The notes beneath the pieces were generated by a model. The model was not told where the DNA came from. It searched no databases and worked only from the letters and a program-made list of their open reading frames with translations. Below, piece after piece: positions 25,202 through 38,442 of a stretch of DNA of 64,000 nucleotides. The position numbers and the translations under genes are program-made. Each line of letters opens with the position of its first letter. Position 1 is the first letter of the stretch. Origin of the DNA: Zygnema circumcarinatum (taxonomy: Eukaryota; Streptophyta; Zygnematophyceae; Zygnematales; Zygnemataceae); contig CM074804.1 of the NCBI GenBank assembly GCA_037447605.1, forward strand, positions 4,513,911 through 4,577,910, given 5' to 3'.

Positions 25202-27325
25202 GGATGCGCGACCTCTGCAGCAGCTCTGGCTCTGCTCCGGCTCTGACCTCGCTCTGGCGGAGGGGTCAGAGTGAAAAGGCTCCGGAGGGTAAAAATTTCT
25301 GGCAGGCGGGAGAAACGTCCCTTTGCTGCCCAACATGTCGGGCAGCTCCCGGGCAAGGACAGAGAAATCCTGTTCCGTTCCCGCCGTCCGCTGATTAGCG
25401 AGACTGGAACTATTTCGAGTGCCACCGGGCAGGAAGAAAAACGTCTGAAGTCTGCCCGGATTTGGGAAGGTGTCTGGTGTCTGGTGTCTGCTCCCGGGAG
25501 AGATATTAGAAGGCTTGCCACTTCTGTCGCTTGGCTCTGGAGGGCGTCGCCATCGCGAGTTGTGCAATGCAATTCTACATGATGGACAAGAGGCGATGTG
25601 TAGAGCCACTGTTGAACGGTCACAGATAACTGGGAAAGAAAGAGAGGCTATGCGCGGCCCAACTCTGCTTTTAGACCTAACAACACAACACGGCTCTAAA
25701 AACTGCCGCAAAGGTCGCCGATTTGGAGCATATCTCGCCGAGAAGCGGGAGGCCGCTGCTAGACGACCTCCTTTTGGTCGTTGTTAGTCCGCTGCTAGGA
25801 ATGTCGTTGTAAGACCAGTCTGCGGCTGGAATTTCCGCCATGGTCTACCGTAGAGTGGCTATGTACGGCTTTAGTCGTGGTTTTGCAGCCATTGGAGCAC
25901 GGTACCTCGAAGTGGTAGGGTTTTGAGCGAAACTGGCGCATACTGGACCCTTGGCCTTGAGCACGGGAAGTCGAGTAACGGAGGAATGCTGTGGCAAAAT
26001 AAAGAGGGACAGCGAGATGTAGAGAACCATCATTATAACCCTAAACACAATGTCACATCTTCACCTAAACACAGTTCTATCCAAGTGAAATGGCTGTACA
26101 AAAAGAAAATAATGAAGAAAAATGGCGACTTCATTATTCTAGAGGTGTCGCTACAGCACATTGCCGAGATATGCGTTGCTGCTGAAAAAAAAAAGAAAAC
26201 GATGGCCTACCCAAAATTGCTTAGCGAATAGCAGGACGAGAGTAAGTGAACTGACAACGAGTCTCAAGTCGGCTGCAAGCGACATCTCCCAGGGACGCTC
26301 GGCAACAAGGGGCTACGTAGTGCCTCTCCATGAATGCATGCCCATGGCAGACTTTCCTCACTGGAATGAGAAATCATGCAACTTCTTCCGTGTGGCGCCA
26401 GGTTCACATTTAAGAATCAATTGTGTTTCTGTCCTAAGGGACTGCGGTATTTTGCATAGGGGACGTGCCAAGGCTCCTATAGTGAAGTAATGGTGGCTGA
26501 AATGAACCTCAATTCTCAAGAGGGTCCTGCCGAAGCCTCGAGGGCCCGGCACAGTGCGACTCACTTAGTTGCCCATCGGGACATGTCCTGTGAACGGGAT
26601 CCCAATTCGGTCTATCCCCTGTCTCAACTCCCATGTCATACCACCCCATCCCATCCCATGTGCATGTGCCACATGCCACGCCATGCCAGAGCAGATAATC
26701 ACATCACGAGCTTCTAGTGGAAGCAAAGGCGAGAGATCCATTAAAATCGTCCGCAGCTCGTCAGTGTACATAAATGTCAACAGAAGTGACGGTTTTGCCC
26801 TACAGACTAACTGATATTTATGAGCTGCCGGAACGAGGGCTTCCCGATTAACTGAGACATGGAAACTATCAGGCACCCTCGACCCTGGCAGCACTGGCAG
26901 GCACCGTATCCTGCCCACGATAGAGATCCTTCAAACTAATCTGGCTCACATCAAACTCATATTAAAAAGGCAAAGAAACTTATCCGACAAAATTGTCGTG
27001 AAATAAACGTCGTGAACTGAACGATAAAACAAAATATAGTCACTGAAAAGCAATTGAATGATGCAATCCGACTTTCCTCCTAAAGACCCGAAACCGTCTT
27101 CCCCCACTCCCCTCCCTCCCTCCTCCCAAACGTAACTCTACTGTATAAAGCCTATCGAGACCCTAATGGCTCACAAAATGCAGAATCAAAGGGAACGAAG
27201 GGCATCTGCTAGGCCTCTTCAAAAAAAATGCCTTCTACAAGCTACTTCACACCAGACAACCATAACGTGATGGACCACTTCCGAATGAATGGTACTCATA
27301 TACAGGCAATAAGGTGATACAAAAA
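25202..27325. other. Intergenic upstream of haemoglobin 2 and downstream of the galactosidase
   Basis: The haemoglobin 2 promoter should lie just right of 25201, but I see no clear TATA string close by. An ATCCC/CATGCC-type short repeat lies at 26640-26690. Nothing else was recognised. Confidence 0.5.
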
Positions 27326-30300
27326 TCATTCTCTGAATGTCACTTCAACGGTCCAGACATGCCCTGCTTTGGGCTCCAAGTCGAATTCCAGCCGCCCTTC
27401 CTCAGGATAATAAGTGAAGTCCACTTCTCGGCCATCAAGTTTGCATGCAATGGGATGGGCTGATGCATAGGCTCCAAATTTCCCGCACCCTCTCACATTC
27501 ATCGTAACTGAGGAGGGCCCATATTGAACAGATAGAACTGCACCGCCTGAATTAAACATATCGACGAGACCAATAGGTGCGAAGTCTACGCCTCGACTGA
27601 TGGCCTGCAGAACAAAGGGAGTGGTAACATTCGCATGATGATGATCTGAAAAAGTCCGGCATCTATTCCACATCATGGGGTTCTGCCGTCTCGCATGAGC
27701 CTGGTATAGTTTGTCTAAAACGTGTTATGGAGAAAGACCCCTCACTTCTCCCCTCTTCTGAACAGTTCCCTTTCTTGTCTGCTCTCTCCTCTGCCCCTCT
27801 CCCCTGCCTCTCCTTACCGCCTTGCCCGTGTTCCGATTGTGACATACAAAAATGCAGCACAATCCATCGCGTGAAGATAAACATCCAGCAATACAAGCTG
27901 AAAAAGGTTACCCATCATCACTCTCTGACTGGGATTCCATTCAGGCATTAAGCATAAAAGATCCTCAGCCTCTTTGATTATCATTTTGACGGCATTTCCA
28001 CAAACTAACCTCGATGGGTGATACAGTGAAGATTTCAAAGCCCAACGGTTGCAGTGTAAAAGGGATAGCCTCCATCTTCGCTATTCTTTTCAAAACACCT
28101 GAACAGTACCACAACAACATCGTAAACATTCTATCCAACCTTAGAAAAACCATCGGCTGAAACACGTGCTTATTCGCTATCCTATCAGCCTTCCGGCCAC
28201 ACTCACTCACGCCTACAAATGACTAAAGTTGGTCTTCGACCTAGAAATTATCTGAGCAATCTGTAATACGCCGAAGTACGTCGTCACACACATTGGCGGA
28301 TCAACGGAACTTGCTAAGGCCCACTGAGGTTGAGCACTGACCTCCTTGGTGAGAGTAGATAGCAGCATCTCCATTCCAGTCAGGAGAAGCGAGCGTTGCC
28401 AGGGAATCGACATCCAATGCACGGACAGAACCTGTCACTGCTGCAGGGTTTGTATCATGAATTGAATATTTCCTGTCCGTCATGCACCAGCCAGCACCCT
28501 ACAAGCGCCAGACACAAAAGAACCATTTAGAATTACCTCCCGCAATCCGAAAGGCAAGAACTCTTTTCGTGACTTAGTTTAAACCAAGCGAAGCAGACTC
28601 AAGTGACCATCGTAAGGCAGGTAGCAGAAATACCTGGCAGTTGAAAGCGCCAACAACTCCGATGCACCTATTCACATTCCAGATCTTCAGAACGCTGCAA
28701 AAAGCAAGAGACATATTGATTAAGCAACTTAAACCTTAGTTCAACCTCCACTTGCATCTGCTTGAGGCATAATGTGCAATATTGCATCAAACATCCCCTT
28801 CGGATGGAATTGTGAACTCGTACCAAACACTTAACAGCAAAAAAAAAATCGTGCATTAAAGGTTTGACATGGCAATCTCGGGTCTCCCACAAAAACACAG
28901 CTATTTGTTGCAAACTCTTCTTGTTAGCTCCTGTCAACTTTATCTCACATACATTAATCTTTCTGCCTCTCAAAAAGGTCAGTATCGCCAGGTAAATCAA
29001 ATTGCACACAGTTGAATCCTCAGAATAGACTAAAAAATAGTAACACAAAAAAATACCTTTGCTTGTCCCGTGCCGGGTCAACAAACAAAGAGTCTCGAGT
29101 GGGGCGTCCAGGAAGTGAAGCACGCAACACGGTTCCGTCCGGAAAGACGAGTTTCCTCAACAAATCATGATCATGTTCTCCTGGCTTGTCACTGCATAAA
29201 TTGCATACATTAAGTGTCAACGTGAGTTCGCCAAACGCCAGCTGCTACCAAATACAACAAGTGATCATGCAGGATGGCCATGGAATGTCTGCGCTCACAG
29301 GTCTTAACTGTCCAGAATTGATACTTCCACGAATCAAAATCACAATAAAATAATCCTCCGGACAGAGATTTTTTCTCACCTTACATAAACGGCACATCCT
29401 CCTACAGCGCGTGCAGCCCCGTGAAATCCAGCAGCAACGTGGAGACTCTGTATAATCACAAACTCATGAATCAGAAACCACGAAAGGATCTCTTGAGGCT
29501 TGTGAAATAGTCAAGGTAACTGCAGATAGAGAGCTCCAAGGACTAGCCAAGGCATGTCTTAAGTCTTTCCACCTAGAAGCAGTAACCACCGCAATAGTGG
29601 CAAGAACCTTTCCACATGGCTAACAAATTAAAAAAGCAGCTCTACCTCAATGTATCAACTTTTTGACCCAAAAATGTCGAGCAGACAATATCCTCCATTC
29701 CATCTACTAAATTTGACAAACTAAATGGTCGATATTCTACCATAGTGTTTTTATAATAGCTCACAATGATATTGTTTTCACTTGAGAAAACTTCACTTAG
29801 TCTTGAACTGATCTGCAATAAACCTGCTGTGACAGATCAAACACAGTAAAGGACCTTCATTGCTGGTAAAAAAGCCAGCTTACATGGAACATGTCCCAGT
29901 CCGGTTGCATAAACTCCCCTAGAAAGAGACTATTGTACGCAACCTGCACAAATCAAAGGGAAATAATAGAACGGGCAGCACGTGAGGCCTGGCATTCAAA
30001 CACGACGCATATTTATGCTAACAAGACATTGAGCCTCACGCAATTTTTCACAAGACCAACTGTGACTGGTTAACTCGGACAGATTTCGCCTCAGTAAAAC
30101 CAGACTGATAAGAATTCCAGCCTGCTGCAGCAAAATTTATGCCTGTCAATGCCATCACATACTGAGGCTATATGAGTGGCGTGGGACGCAGGATCACGAG
30201 GCCAGAAATCATCCGATGCTCGCATAACGTTTGTTTGTTTTGCTCTGCAGTACAACCCAACAGCAAGCGGCACTCCCTTGAAATGCTCAGTATCCTTCCA

Positions 30301-33300
30301 AGAAACCATCCATCATAAAGCTGGACACGGAGTCCACACAAGCCTTCTGACTGAAAAAAATAGGAACACTGGTAAGGACTGGGAAAAGAGAGAAGATAAA
30401 GTTTTCTGATTCCGATATCTCGGTATACCACCGGATCAGCATCATCAGGGCCCACTAGAACCAGCCTGATAAAGTAAACTATAGACCAGATGGTATCCAT
30501 ACGCATGGATGCCCCAGTATGCAGCTTAGTTACTTTTGCAAAGAAGGTACAGAAAATCTCACGAATAAAGACCGTCTGTGTGATGACTCATGCAGGCGAT
30601 GATTCCATTGTCCGGAAAGTTCTTAGCAATTGAGGCCTCCAAGGCCTCATGAAAGGCTTTCGCCAATTTGACACGGCCTCCATAGCCAGCACCAAGAGTC
30701 TCTAAGATAGCCTGCACGTCGACCTTCACGCCGTCCACACCTTGCTCTGCCAAATAGTTGTGCAGCTGATTGTAGAACTCAAATATCTTAGTGGGGTGAA
30801 CGACTCCAAGGCCATTAACTGTGAGGGCATCTGATGCCATGTCCGGCATTTGTTCTAGTACATCTTCAGTGTATGTTGGGTACACCAACGCCGGCCCATA
30901 CTGCTCCATACTGCCCTTACCCGTTCGTACGCCTCCCCAATAGCCCATGAGTGCATGCCATACGTAAACATATCTGCAACGTCAACCACACCGGACAAGA
31001 CATACTTCAATAAAAGGTTGGGTCCTTTGCAGCTTTCAGTCTAAGTGAACAGAGGTTTAGCTTTTGCTGGTCAGAACCCACAGCACAAGCTGCAAATCTC
31101 TTACTTCAGATCGTGGTCCTTCTTCATCGCCCCAACAACGTCACCGAAGTCAACAATGCTCTCCCCGTGTATATCCCCAACCCGCTGCTGGAATTTGCGA
31201 TTCTCTTTAATATCCGTTAGTCGATGCTTGAACCTGTACAAGCCGGCACAATTCCACCAAAATTAAAAATGGACTCACTTCCAAAAGAGAGAAAGATGCA
31301 GCTAAAGACTCATTTCAAGGACACGAGTACAGAAAAAATGCCGAAAAGGTACCGATGAGTGAAAACTTACTGACTCTCTGGCTCTCCTGTTTCTGATGCC
31401 GAGTCCGCACCAACCGATTGCCAGCCATCATCAATAATAAGAAACTTGGCTGGGGTGCCTCCTTCAGCCAGCCTGCAGGAGGAGCGGCTAGGTGTTCAAA
31501 AATCTCATTTTCAGCATTAGCCCAACATCGGATTGTCTAGCCACCATAACCAACCCCCTCTCGTTCTTCTCTTGATTTCCCAACTATAATATCACTGCTT
31601 CAATGCACAAAAGCTTTCCCTATGTCCAGAGGGCAGGGTCTAAGAAAATCAAACGTCGCTGCTCCCTTCTCCTCTGATCTCGCTCGACTCTCACTCCCAA
31701 CTCTCCTCCCTTCCCACTTTCTTCACCCATTTCCTCTCCTTCTCTCCTGCTGGCACAGCCGTATGCAGAGAGCTGCTTTGCATTCAGAACATGTACCTTG
31801 CAAGGCCTTCGTGAACTCCATCCACGCTTACGTCCGTGTAGAAGGCATCCCATGTACACCAACCAAAATAGTCCAGCATGCCGGGAAGCTGCAAAGAGAA
31901 CCGCCACACACCATATGAAACGCACTACAGGTATTCGTATAGACAAAGACCAATACTTAGGTGCAGTCGAAAGGAGTGCAGCCTGCAGGGCTCACGTGGG
32001 AAAAATAAAGACGATAAGATAATAACGATTATCCAACAACATCCAGACAGAATAGGCCAACCGCAACATGGTGAAAGCTTCATGGATACAAAACAGAGTA
32101 TGTTTTACACCAATTACTCGCACTTACCTGCTTCATTTCTCGTCGCAAAAAGGACTTGGAATGGTCTTCCACGGCCCTGCATGTGCAAACACTCCCAATG
32201 AAACTCTTGAAACAGACAACTACAAAAAAAAAATGCCTACAGTTTCACTGTAGGCATTTCACATTCCAACAAACCCACTTACTTTCTTTTCCGCTATAAG
32301 TACTCGACAGGTGACTGCAGTAGAGTAGGAAAATTAGTGCAGCTCAGCTGTAGGTCATACCGGACCGCCTCTGATGTCACTTTGTATGGATTTGTTCCTG
32401 CATGGACATAGACCGCATGAAGAACCTCGCTCGTAACCACGGCAAGGTCACCTGCCACTCCACCCACGTACATCCAGCACTAATTTAAAGAATAAAAGAT
32501 GAAAAGTAAGGAGAGGGATACTCCGCCACAACATAACAGCAGCTTGCACCTACGTTGATTTAACCAATGATCAAGCAGGAAAATCACCGCTTTCAGCGCA
32601 TAGAACCACTTGATCCTTCTCGTTTCCTTGAAGAGATGCGCGGAAGGAACCATCTAATAAAGGAAGCATTACGATATACGTCACTTCTGCATCCCCCTCT
32701 GAGGTTTCATTTCGGCTCTCCAAGAGAAGGAATTGTGTCTCAACAGGAATTTCTCCCCCTCTACTTCCTACTCGCTGCGTCATCCACCAAAGCTTGAAGC
32801 GGAAGCATGAGAGAAAACGATGACCCCTGCAAAAACAAGAAAAACTTTGAACGCTCAACCTTATTGCTAATTTAGCTCAGCCACACTGTCCCAACACAAC
32901 TGCATAAGTAAGTTGCAGGCAGAATGGCGAGTGCCGCGTACAGGCAGCATCCCTCATGGCTTAGGGCTGAATCCGACAAGATCGCTGAGGAAGAGAGAGA
33001 AGGAACAAGCAACGATACAGCCAGAAAGTATATAAAAACACTCATAACTCCACAACAATCTATCCTAATCATGCACCGCTGATGCTAATCAGGATGTAAA
33101 ATTATTGAACACAAAGTGGATAATCCAATAAAAAAAAAAAAAAAAAAATCTAAACAAACAAAGTGCGGGGAGGCCAGCGAATATCATTTGAGATCGTCAG
33201 ATTTCCTAATGAGATGCTTACCTCATACAGCCCAAGGGTAGAGAATGTCTGCTGAGAGATTCTTGCAGCCTGGCTCCAAGAAAGACACCTTTTCTGCTTT

Positions 33301-33907
33301 CCGGACCAGTATCCTGAGTTAGAACAACGCTTGTCGGGACATCCGTAAACAAAGTGGTCCTGCCTACAGACAGTGATCCGTCGGAAATCCTGATAAACTC
33401 TGTGTCCAACATGGCTTCCTCAGCAGTTGTTCCAATCTCCACAACTGCAGAAGACACTGCAAACAATCCGGGGCCTCCAAGACGGTTCCTCAAGGCAGGA
33501 CAACCGTCAGGATGACGCCTATTAATAAAGAAATCCTGAGAGACTCTTGCTCTATTAAAGCAGGACGTCTGCCGGGAGGAAGAAGAACGTCTTCTCCCTT
33601 CAACGCAAGAGCAGCAAGAGAAAGAGGCAGGCCTCCTTGAGCAGAGATCCTGCAGGTGCCTGGAAGATGAGCCCGAGACTGAATTGTATGGATATTGAAT
33701 CCCCGAAGGAACACTCAACCCGATAAAAAATGAATGTTTCTGCAAATTGGAAACGCCTTGCCTCCCTGACACGCGCTTGCGAGCTAGCTGGCCTTTATTT
33801 TGCTGGAGAGACGCCCAAGCTGCTCTGTGATGGCCGTCTTTCTTAAACAGGGCGGCTGAGACACGTGGAAACTGGAGGGGATTGGTAGCGTTGCAGCAGG
33901 CTGCCAT
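27326..33907 (-). CDS. Alkaline alpha-galactosidase / raffinose synthase family protein (GH36)
   Basis: Glycoside hydrolase family 36 enzyme of the plant SIP/RFS group, which either hydrolyses raffinose-family sugars or moves galactosyl units from galactinol to sucrose. Sixteen in-phase exons give 909 aa: 33222-33907, 32588-32826, 32361-32451, 32128-32176, 31797-31888, 31371-31472, 31105-31233, 30563-30973, 30163-30244, 29884-29943, 29380-29447, 29057-29191, 28634-28694, 28342-28498, 28010-28098, 27326-27604. Family motifs in order: [61 protein letters not shown], the nucleophile region GVKVDVQ, the acid/base region [39 protein letters not shown] and DWNG. About 150 Ser/Arg-rich residues come before the conserved domain, which suggests a plastid transit peptide. 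A GCCACGTGTC element lies 200 bp upstream. Sequence alone does not tell hydrolase from transferase. Confidence 0.95.
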
Positions 33908-34107
33908 CCACCAGGGCGAGGCCGGTCCGGTTCGCGTCCACCCGCGGGGCAGCGCCTACAACTGCCCGTCCGTCCGTCCGTTCGTGCGGCCGGCAACCTC
34001 GAAAAGCGCAAAGCGGGAAAAAAGTCGGCAGGTTCGGATCCACCGCGCGGGCGGTACGGTCGATGCGCGTTCATCACCGTTAAAAAGGTAACACTGTGCG
34101 GATCTTG

Positions 34108-34117
34108 CCACGTGTCA
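34108..34117. promoter_or_regulatory. G-box/ABRE-like element GCCACGTGTC
   Basis: An ACGT-core G-box 200 bp upstream of the galactosidase/raffinose-synthase ATG. Genes of this family are often stress or ABA induced through such elements; assignment here is inference from position only. Confidence 0.4.
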
Positions 34118-34499
34118 GGATAACAGTACGTGCCAATGGTTCAAAGGTGGATGTGTCCGCGTGGACCTGCGAACAGGCTCCCCGAGATCCAGCGCGATCC
34201 ACGTCAAAAAGAATCTTTCGGGCGGATTCTGCGAGGCGGCCACGCGGCGCGGGGCGGGGCGGGGGCAGAGATATTTCGGGGCGGCGTGGCGCGCGGGACG
34301 GCAGAATGTCGGCGGGAGGCTGGCTAGCCGCGCGGCGAGGGGGACTGCAGTTTGGGAGCGGCAGGAATTGTCGCGACGCGCTGTGCTGCGGGCGGGCCGG
34401 GCGGTGCGCAGGTCGGACTGTCGGGGGGCGGGGTAGGGCAAACCAGTTCACTGGTTTTCGATTCGTGATTTTGTTGAACGTCGTTAAGTCTGACATGTC

Positions 34500-34622
34500 C
34501 TATTGGATCAACCATGGTTAAGGATCAGCCAATGCCAATGGTTGACACCGTTGGATTAAATGGTTGCTAACCATCGCCGTGGTTGCCAACCATTGGCAAA
34601 TAACCCAGCCAACCATTTAGGA
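34500..34622. repeat. Cluster of CCAATGGTTG / CAACCATTGG words
   Basis: Includes ATCAACCATGG, GCCAATGCCAATGGTTG, GCCAACCATTGGC and CAGCCAACCATT. It is the same word family as at 12.2-12.6 and 46.4-46.75 kb. Confidence 0.6.
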
Positions 34623-34889
34623 TGGCGGTCACGGGGGAAGGAAACGCATGTCCGCGGTCCTGGTGGCGGTAGCAAGGTTGAGCTCAAGAGCTAAGGAATG
34701 GCAAGCCATCTGCCAGCAACGGTGGGCACATAGGTGGTGCGCGGACCAGAGCCATCCATGCATGCCGAGGAGGACAAATCCTCCCTTGGAAAGGTTGGGA
34801 CTGTCCGATGATCTGGAAGGACCTTCTTACCGACTAGGCATGGCCTTCTAATACGATCGTGGTCTATTTGGTGCTTTGAGAGGTTGTAT

Positions 34890-35105
34890 CACTTTTCTTG
34901 ATTCGTTTGGTTCCCCGTGTTGATTTTATCCATGAACATTTGACGGCCTCGCCATCGTGAGATCAATGCCATTTCTCTTCCCATTTCCTTTTCTTTCGTG
35001 AATCAAAACAGAGAGGGAATGGCATCGATATCACGACGGCGATGCCATCAAATGTACACGGACAAAGTCAACATGGGGAACCACGAGGAGCCGGTCACGA
35101 AAGAC
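34890..35105. repeat. Inverted pair of dispersed retroelement 3' tails
   Basis: Plus-orientation copy ending near 34975 (GGTTCCCCGTGTTG ... CGCCATCGTGAGATCAATGCC) faces a minus-orientation copy at about 35012-35105 (GGCATCGATATCACGACGGCGATGCC ... GGGGAACCAC), with ~35 bases of purine/pyrimidine-rich spacer. The family is the same as at 40.5-40.7 and 47.15-47.35 kb. Confidence 0.65.
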
Positions 35106-36008
35106 CTAAGGATGTTACTATTGTCATGATCTCCGTTAAATCCATGTTGTGCGAAACCTTTTAATCCTTAGTTTTTATTTTTTCAACCTAAACATTGAAA
35201 AAGAATGCTCCATCTGAAACCCTCTGCACTCCAGTAGAGCTGGGACTGTGCCAGCCAGCAGTCGGCGGTCGCCCCCCGGCTATGCTCCCACCGCGGCTGG
35301 AGGCTGGCCGTGACGCGACTTGGACTGTGTCGCGTGCACTGGGCGCTGTTCGCGTTCTTGTGCCGGCAGTTGCGCGTGGCAGTCACAACATAGTCGAGCG
35401 GGAGATTAATCTTCAGTATTACAAAAGGTCATTTATAAAGATTGAATACTTTTAAGCATCAAAACCGTACTTTCGTCAGAGTACTCGTTTTGATATCGCA
35501 TTGCCAAGAGTAATTTTCTCCTTCACTATTAGCACGAGAGTAGTACTGGTGATCTTTGAAGTCTGACACGCCCTTCCCTCCCTTCAGCGCGGCCATGGGC
35601 GACGCGCGACACACACACACAGAGACAGACAGACGGAGCAGTTCGCAGTTCGTTCTCTCTCGTTCGTCGTCTCGCTGGTTGAAGCCGTCCATAGATCTCC
35701 GGAGCGCTGTCTGTCAGATCTTGGGGAGAGACGCCGTTTCTTCACCTGCGTATCTCCCTCCTGCCTTCACGCCTCTCGCTTTCGCAACGACACAGGCACG
35801 GCAGGGAGGGCTGCAAGGAGCACCTGCAGGAAACTCCTGCATCCTTGATTTAGTGTTTATCACTGCGTATTCCGCGGGAGGAGCTGCTAAAGCTACGGCA
35901 TGACTGTTTTCGGGTTGCATTGTCGCCTCCCTTCAAGATGTTCGACTAATTGATCCAGCAGTTGGCTGCATCGCGAATCCTGGCCATGTTCGAGACCCTA
36001 CTTTCACC

Positions 36009-38442
36009 ATGTTTGGCGAATATGTGTCATACATATTCAACTACTTTTGCTTCGTCTTTGTCGTCATCATACCTGCCATCATCATCACGCCCTTCATCTT
36101 CTGGAAAGATTTGATTTACCTTTTCGTCCGGAGAGGTCGCCCTGACGATCCCGACAGAGACCCCTCCGAAGTTTCCGACTCGTCTGTTCCTGCTCCTGCT
36201 GACTCCGACATGAAAACTACCCTAAAGACTGCACGCTCCATTGTTGCTGCCGCCACGTCAGCAGGGACCAGGAAAGAGTTTGCAGGAGCTCCTAAGTTGA
36301 CTTCCTGGGTAGATGCAGCAGCAAACCCCAACCATCTTGGAGGGATTCCGCGGCGCATCGTGTTATCGAGTGTCGGCACATTCGCCTGCATCGTGACCAG
36401 TGCCCTGAACAAGGTCAAAGTTTATAACATGGATCGCCTCAAGGATCTTATTCATCACCGGCCTGCAAACACTCCTCTCATCACTGTCAGCAATCACATG
36501 TCGACGTGAGTTTATTGTCGAGTTGATACGACTTTTGTGCTCGTCTCGACGTTGTTTTTTCTATCTGTGTGGATGAATTCGCGCTTTTCTGACTGAGACA
36601 CGCTTATTTTCAACCAAAGGTTTTGAGAGTTTGAAAGGTTGATCGGAAATCGAGTCACGTGATGTGTGGGCTTTGAAGTCAAGGCTTATACTCGTCTCCA
36701 TTTTGTCCATTGGCTAAAACAGGTCTTGTCCCACTTTTGTATTGGAGACTTCGATGTGACAGTCGTTTGTGTGTTGCTGTTTATGACCTTTTTGGCGAAA
36801 ATCTAAATAGTCTCGTTCAATTTTGTCTTCATTTATAGGCTGGATGATCCTCTTCAATGGGGAATTTGGACTTTGGAGGCATCTGACGCTCGTATTTGTC
36901 GGTGGACTCTGACCGCGAAGGATATCTGCTTCACCAATCCGTACGTCTCATACTTCTTTCGACTAGGTGAGAACTATCTCTTTATTTTTAGTCTCATGGA
37001 AGGAGTCTTCTCATTTGTTTGTGACCCGAATAAGCACAATGAAATACAGTTGACTACTTTTGCATCTCTAGCACTCAGTACTGCTTGTATGCCCAATTGA
37101 CCTCGGGGAGATAGAATTTCGGCTTACTTCTGTTTGGAAAAGACTTATGCTTGCGGTCTGCGTCTGGTTATCCAATGTAGCTTACTTGCGTGCTGCTTTT
37201 TTGCTGGCAGGAAAATGCATTCCTATCGACAGATGGGGCAGCGTACATCAAGACTGCATGTTTGAAGCTATCGACCTTATCAACAAAGGAGAATGGGTGA
37301 GTTTGCTTTTAATCATGCTCGCTTTTTCTGAGCAGCAAACGTCCTATCGTTTAAATACTTGCATGTCCTTGGCTCTTCATTATTCTGGGAATGGGATCAA
37401 TCGGCAGACTCTTGCTTTTATGCATCTGCTCCTTTGTTGCTTAAGTGGGATTAAGTATTTGAGCCATATGTCGCTTAAAGCGCCTTCGTGTGAAGGGCAA
37501 GAATTTGAGAATGGTTTCGATTAGTCATTATGTACAGTTGCTCATTATGGAGAGACAAGTGCTGTCTATTTCTCACCCGTTAATGGAACCTGTAAGATAT
37601 TTATGGGCGATAGAGACTAGCCTTGTATCCACAGCAGTGTCGGTGCCAGTTTCGGTTTCAGTCGTTAGACTCTAATGATTCCATGTCATCCTGTTCATCC
37701 TCTGAATGCAGCTGCATACGTTCCCAGAGGGAACAATCACGCAGGACCATCTTCCCATTAAAAGGTTGAAATGGGGGGTCGCCTCTGTTATCGCCAGATG
37801 CAGCAATCCCCCAATTGTGCTCTGCATCGGCCTTAGCGGATTTGAAAAGGTCAGTCCGCGCCTTTCTTCAGAAGCTGGCAAGGTTGCTTTAGATGAAAGA
37901 TTGAGGCCTACTGAGCCCAAGTCCGGCTTCATACAAGATTAGAGCTTAGGACTGAATAGAGACTAGTTCTTCAACACTTAAAAGTAGTTTGACTGCTTCA
38001 TTCCTCAATTTCGTGAACCATGAAGTAATTGAAAACTCTGCCTTTGAGCATGTTCCGATTGCAGGTGATGCCAGAAAAGCACTTATTCGGAAAGCGAGCT
38101 GCTGCGCCTCTGTGGGGAAAAAATATTAGCATTGTTGTGGGCGAGCCTATCCAATTTGACATCCCTGCCCTTCGCCTGGAAGCAGAGGAGGCTGTCAGGA
38201 CTGGGGACAAAGAGTTTGGAAAAGACGCCCTGCAGCCGCTGGAAGAGGAAGCCACAGATGGGACAGAGGTGAATGCTCTCGTGGCTAAGGCAGCGATCCC
38301 TCTGAAGGAGAAGGAGGAGAAGATTGCCGGAGTGGGAGATGAAGTTACCAGGAGGTTGTATTCTGAGATTTCTGCCAGGATGAGGACTAATCTCGAAGCC
38401 CTTGTGTTTAAAGCTCACGGATATAGCGAGGAGCGAAGGTGA
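36009..38442 (+). CDS. TAZ: Tafazzin (cardiolipin/phospholipid-lysophospholipid transacylase)
   Basis: Remodels cardiolipin acyl chains at mitochondrial membranes. Five in-phase exons, 36009-36505, 36839-36966, 37211-37296, 37712-37849 and 38065-38442, give 408 aa. An N-terminal hydrophobic segment (about residues 8-40) is followed by an acidic, Ser/Pro-rich linker. The acyltransferase motif HX4D reads NHMST|LDD and is split by intron 1. Further family motifs are KDICFTNPYVSYFFRLGKCIP, IDRWGSVHQDCM, TFPEGT (the FPEG box, exon 4) and the downstream IKRLKWGVASVIA. The C-terminal exon has VMPEKHLFGKR, VGEPI and an extra Glu/Lys-rich stretch of about 50 residues before the last helix. The start chosen is the ATG directly before the hydrophobic segment. 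Confidence 0.95.

Larger units (their letters stand above)
33908..36008. other. Divergent intergenic region between galactosidase and tafazzin
   Basis: Promoters for both divergent genes should be here. It contains a G-box (34108), a GC-rich block (34140-34440), a CCAATGGTTG-word cluster (34500-34622) and an inverted pair of retroelement-tail sequences (34890-35105). No gene was recognised; frames in the GC-rich block overlap on all strands without family resemblance. Confidence 0.5.
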
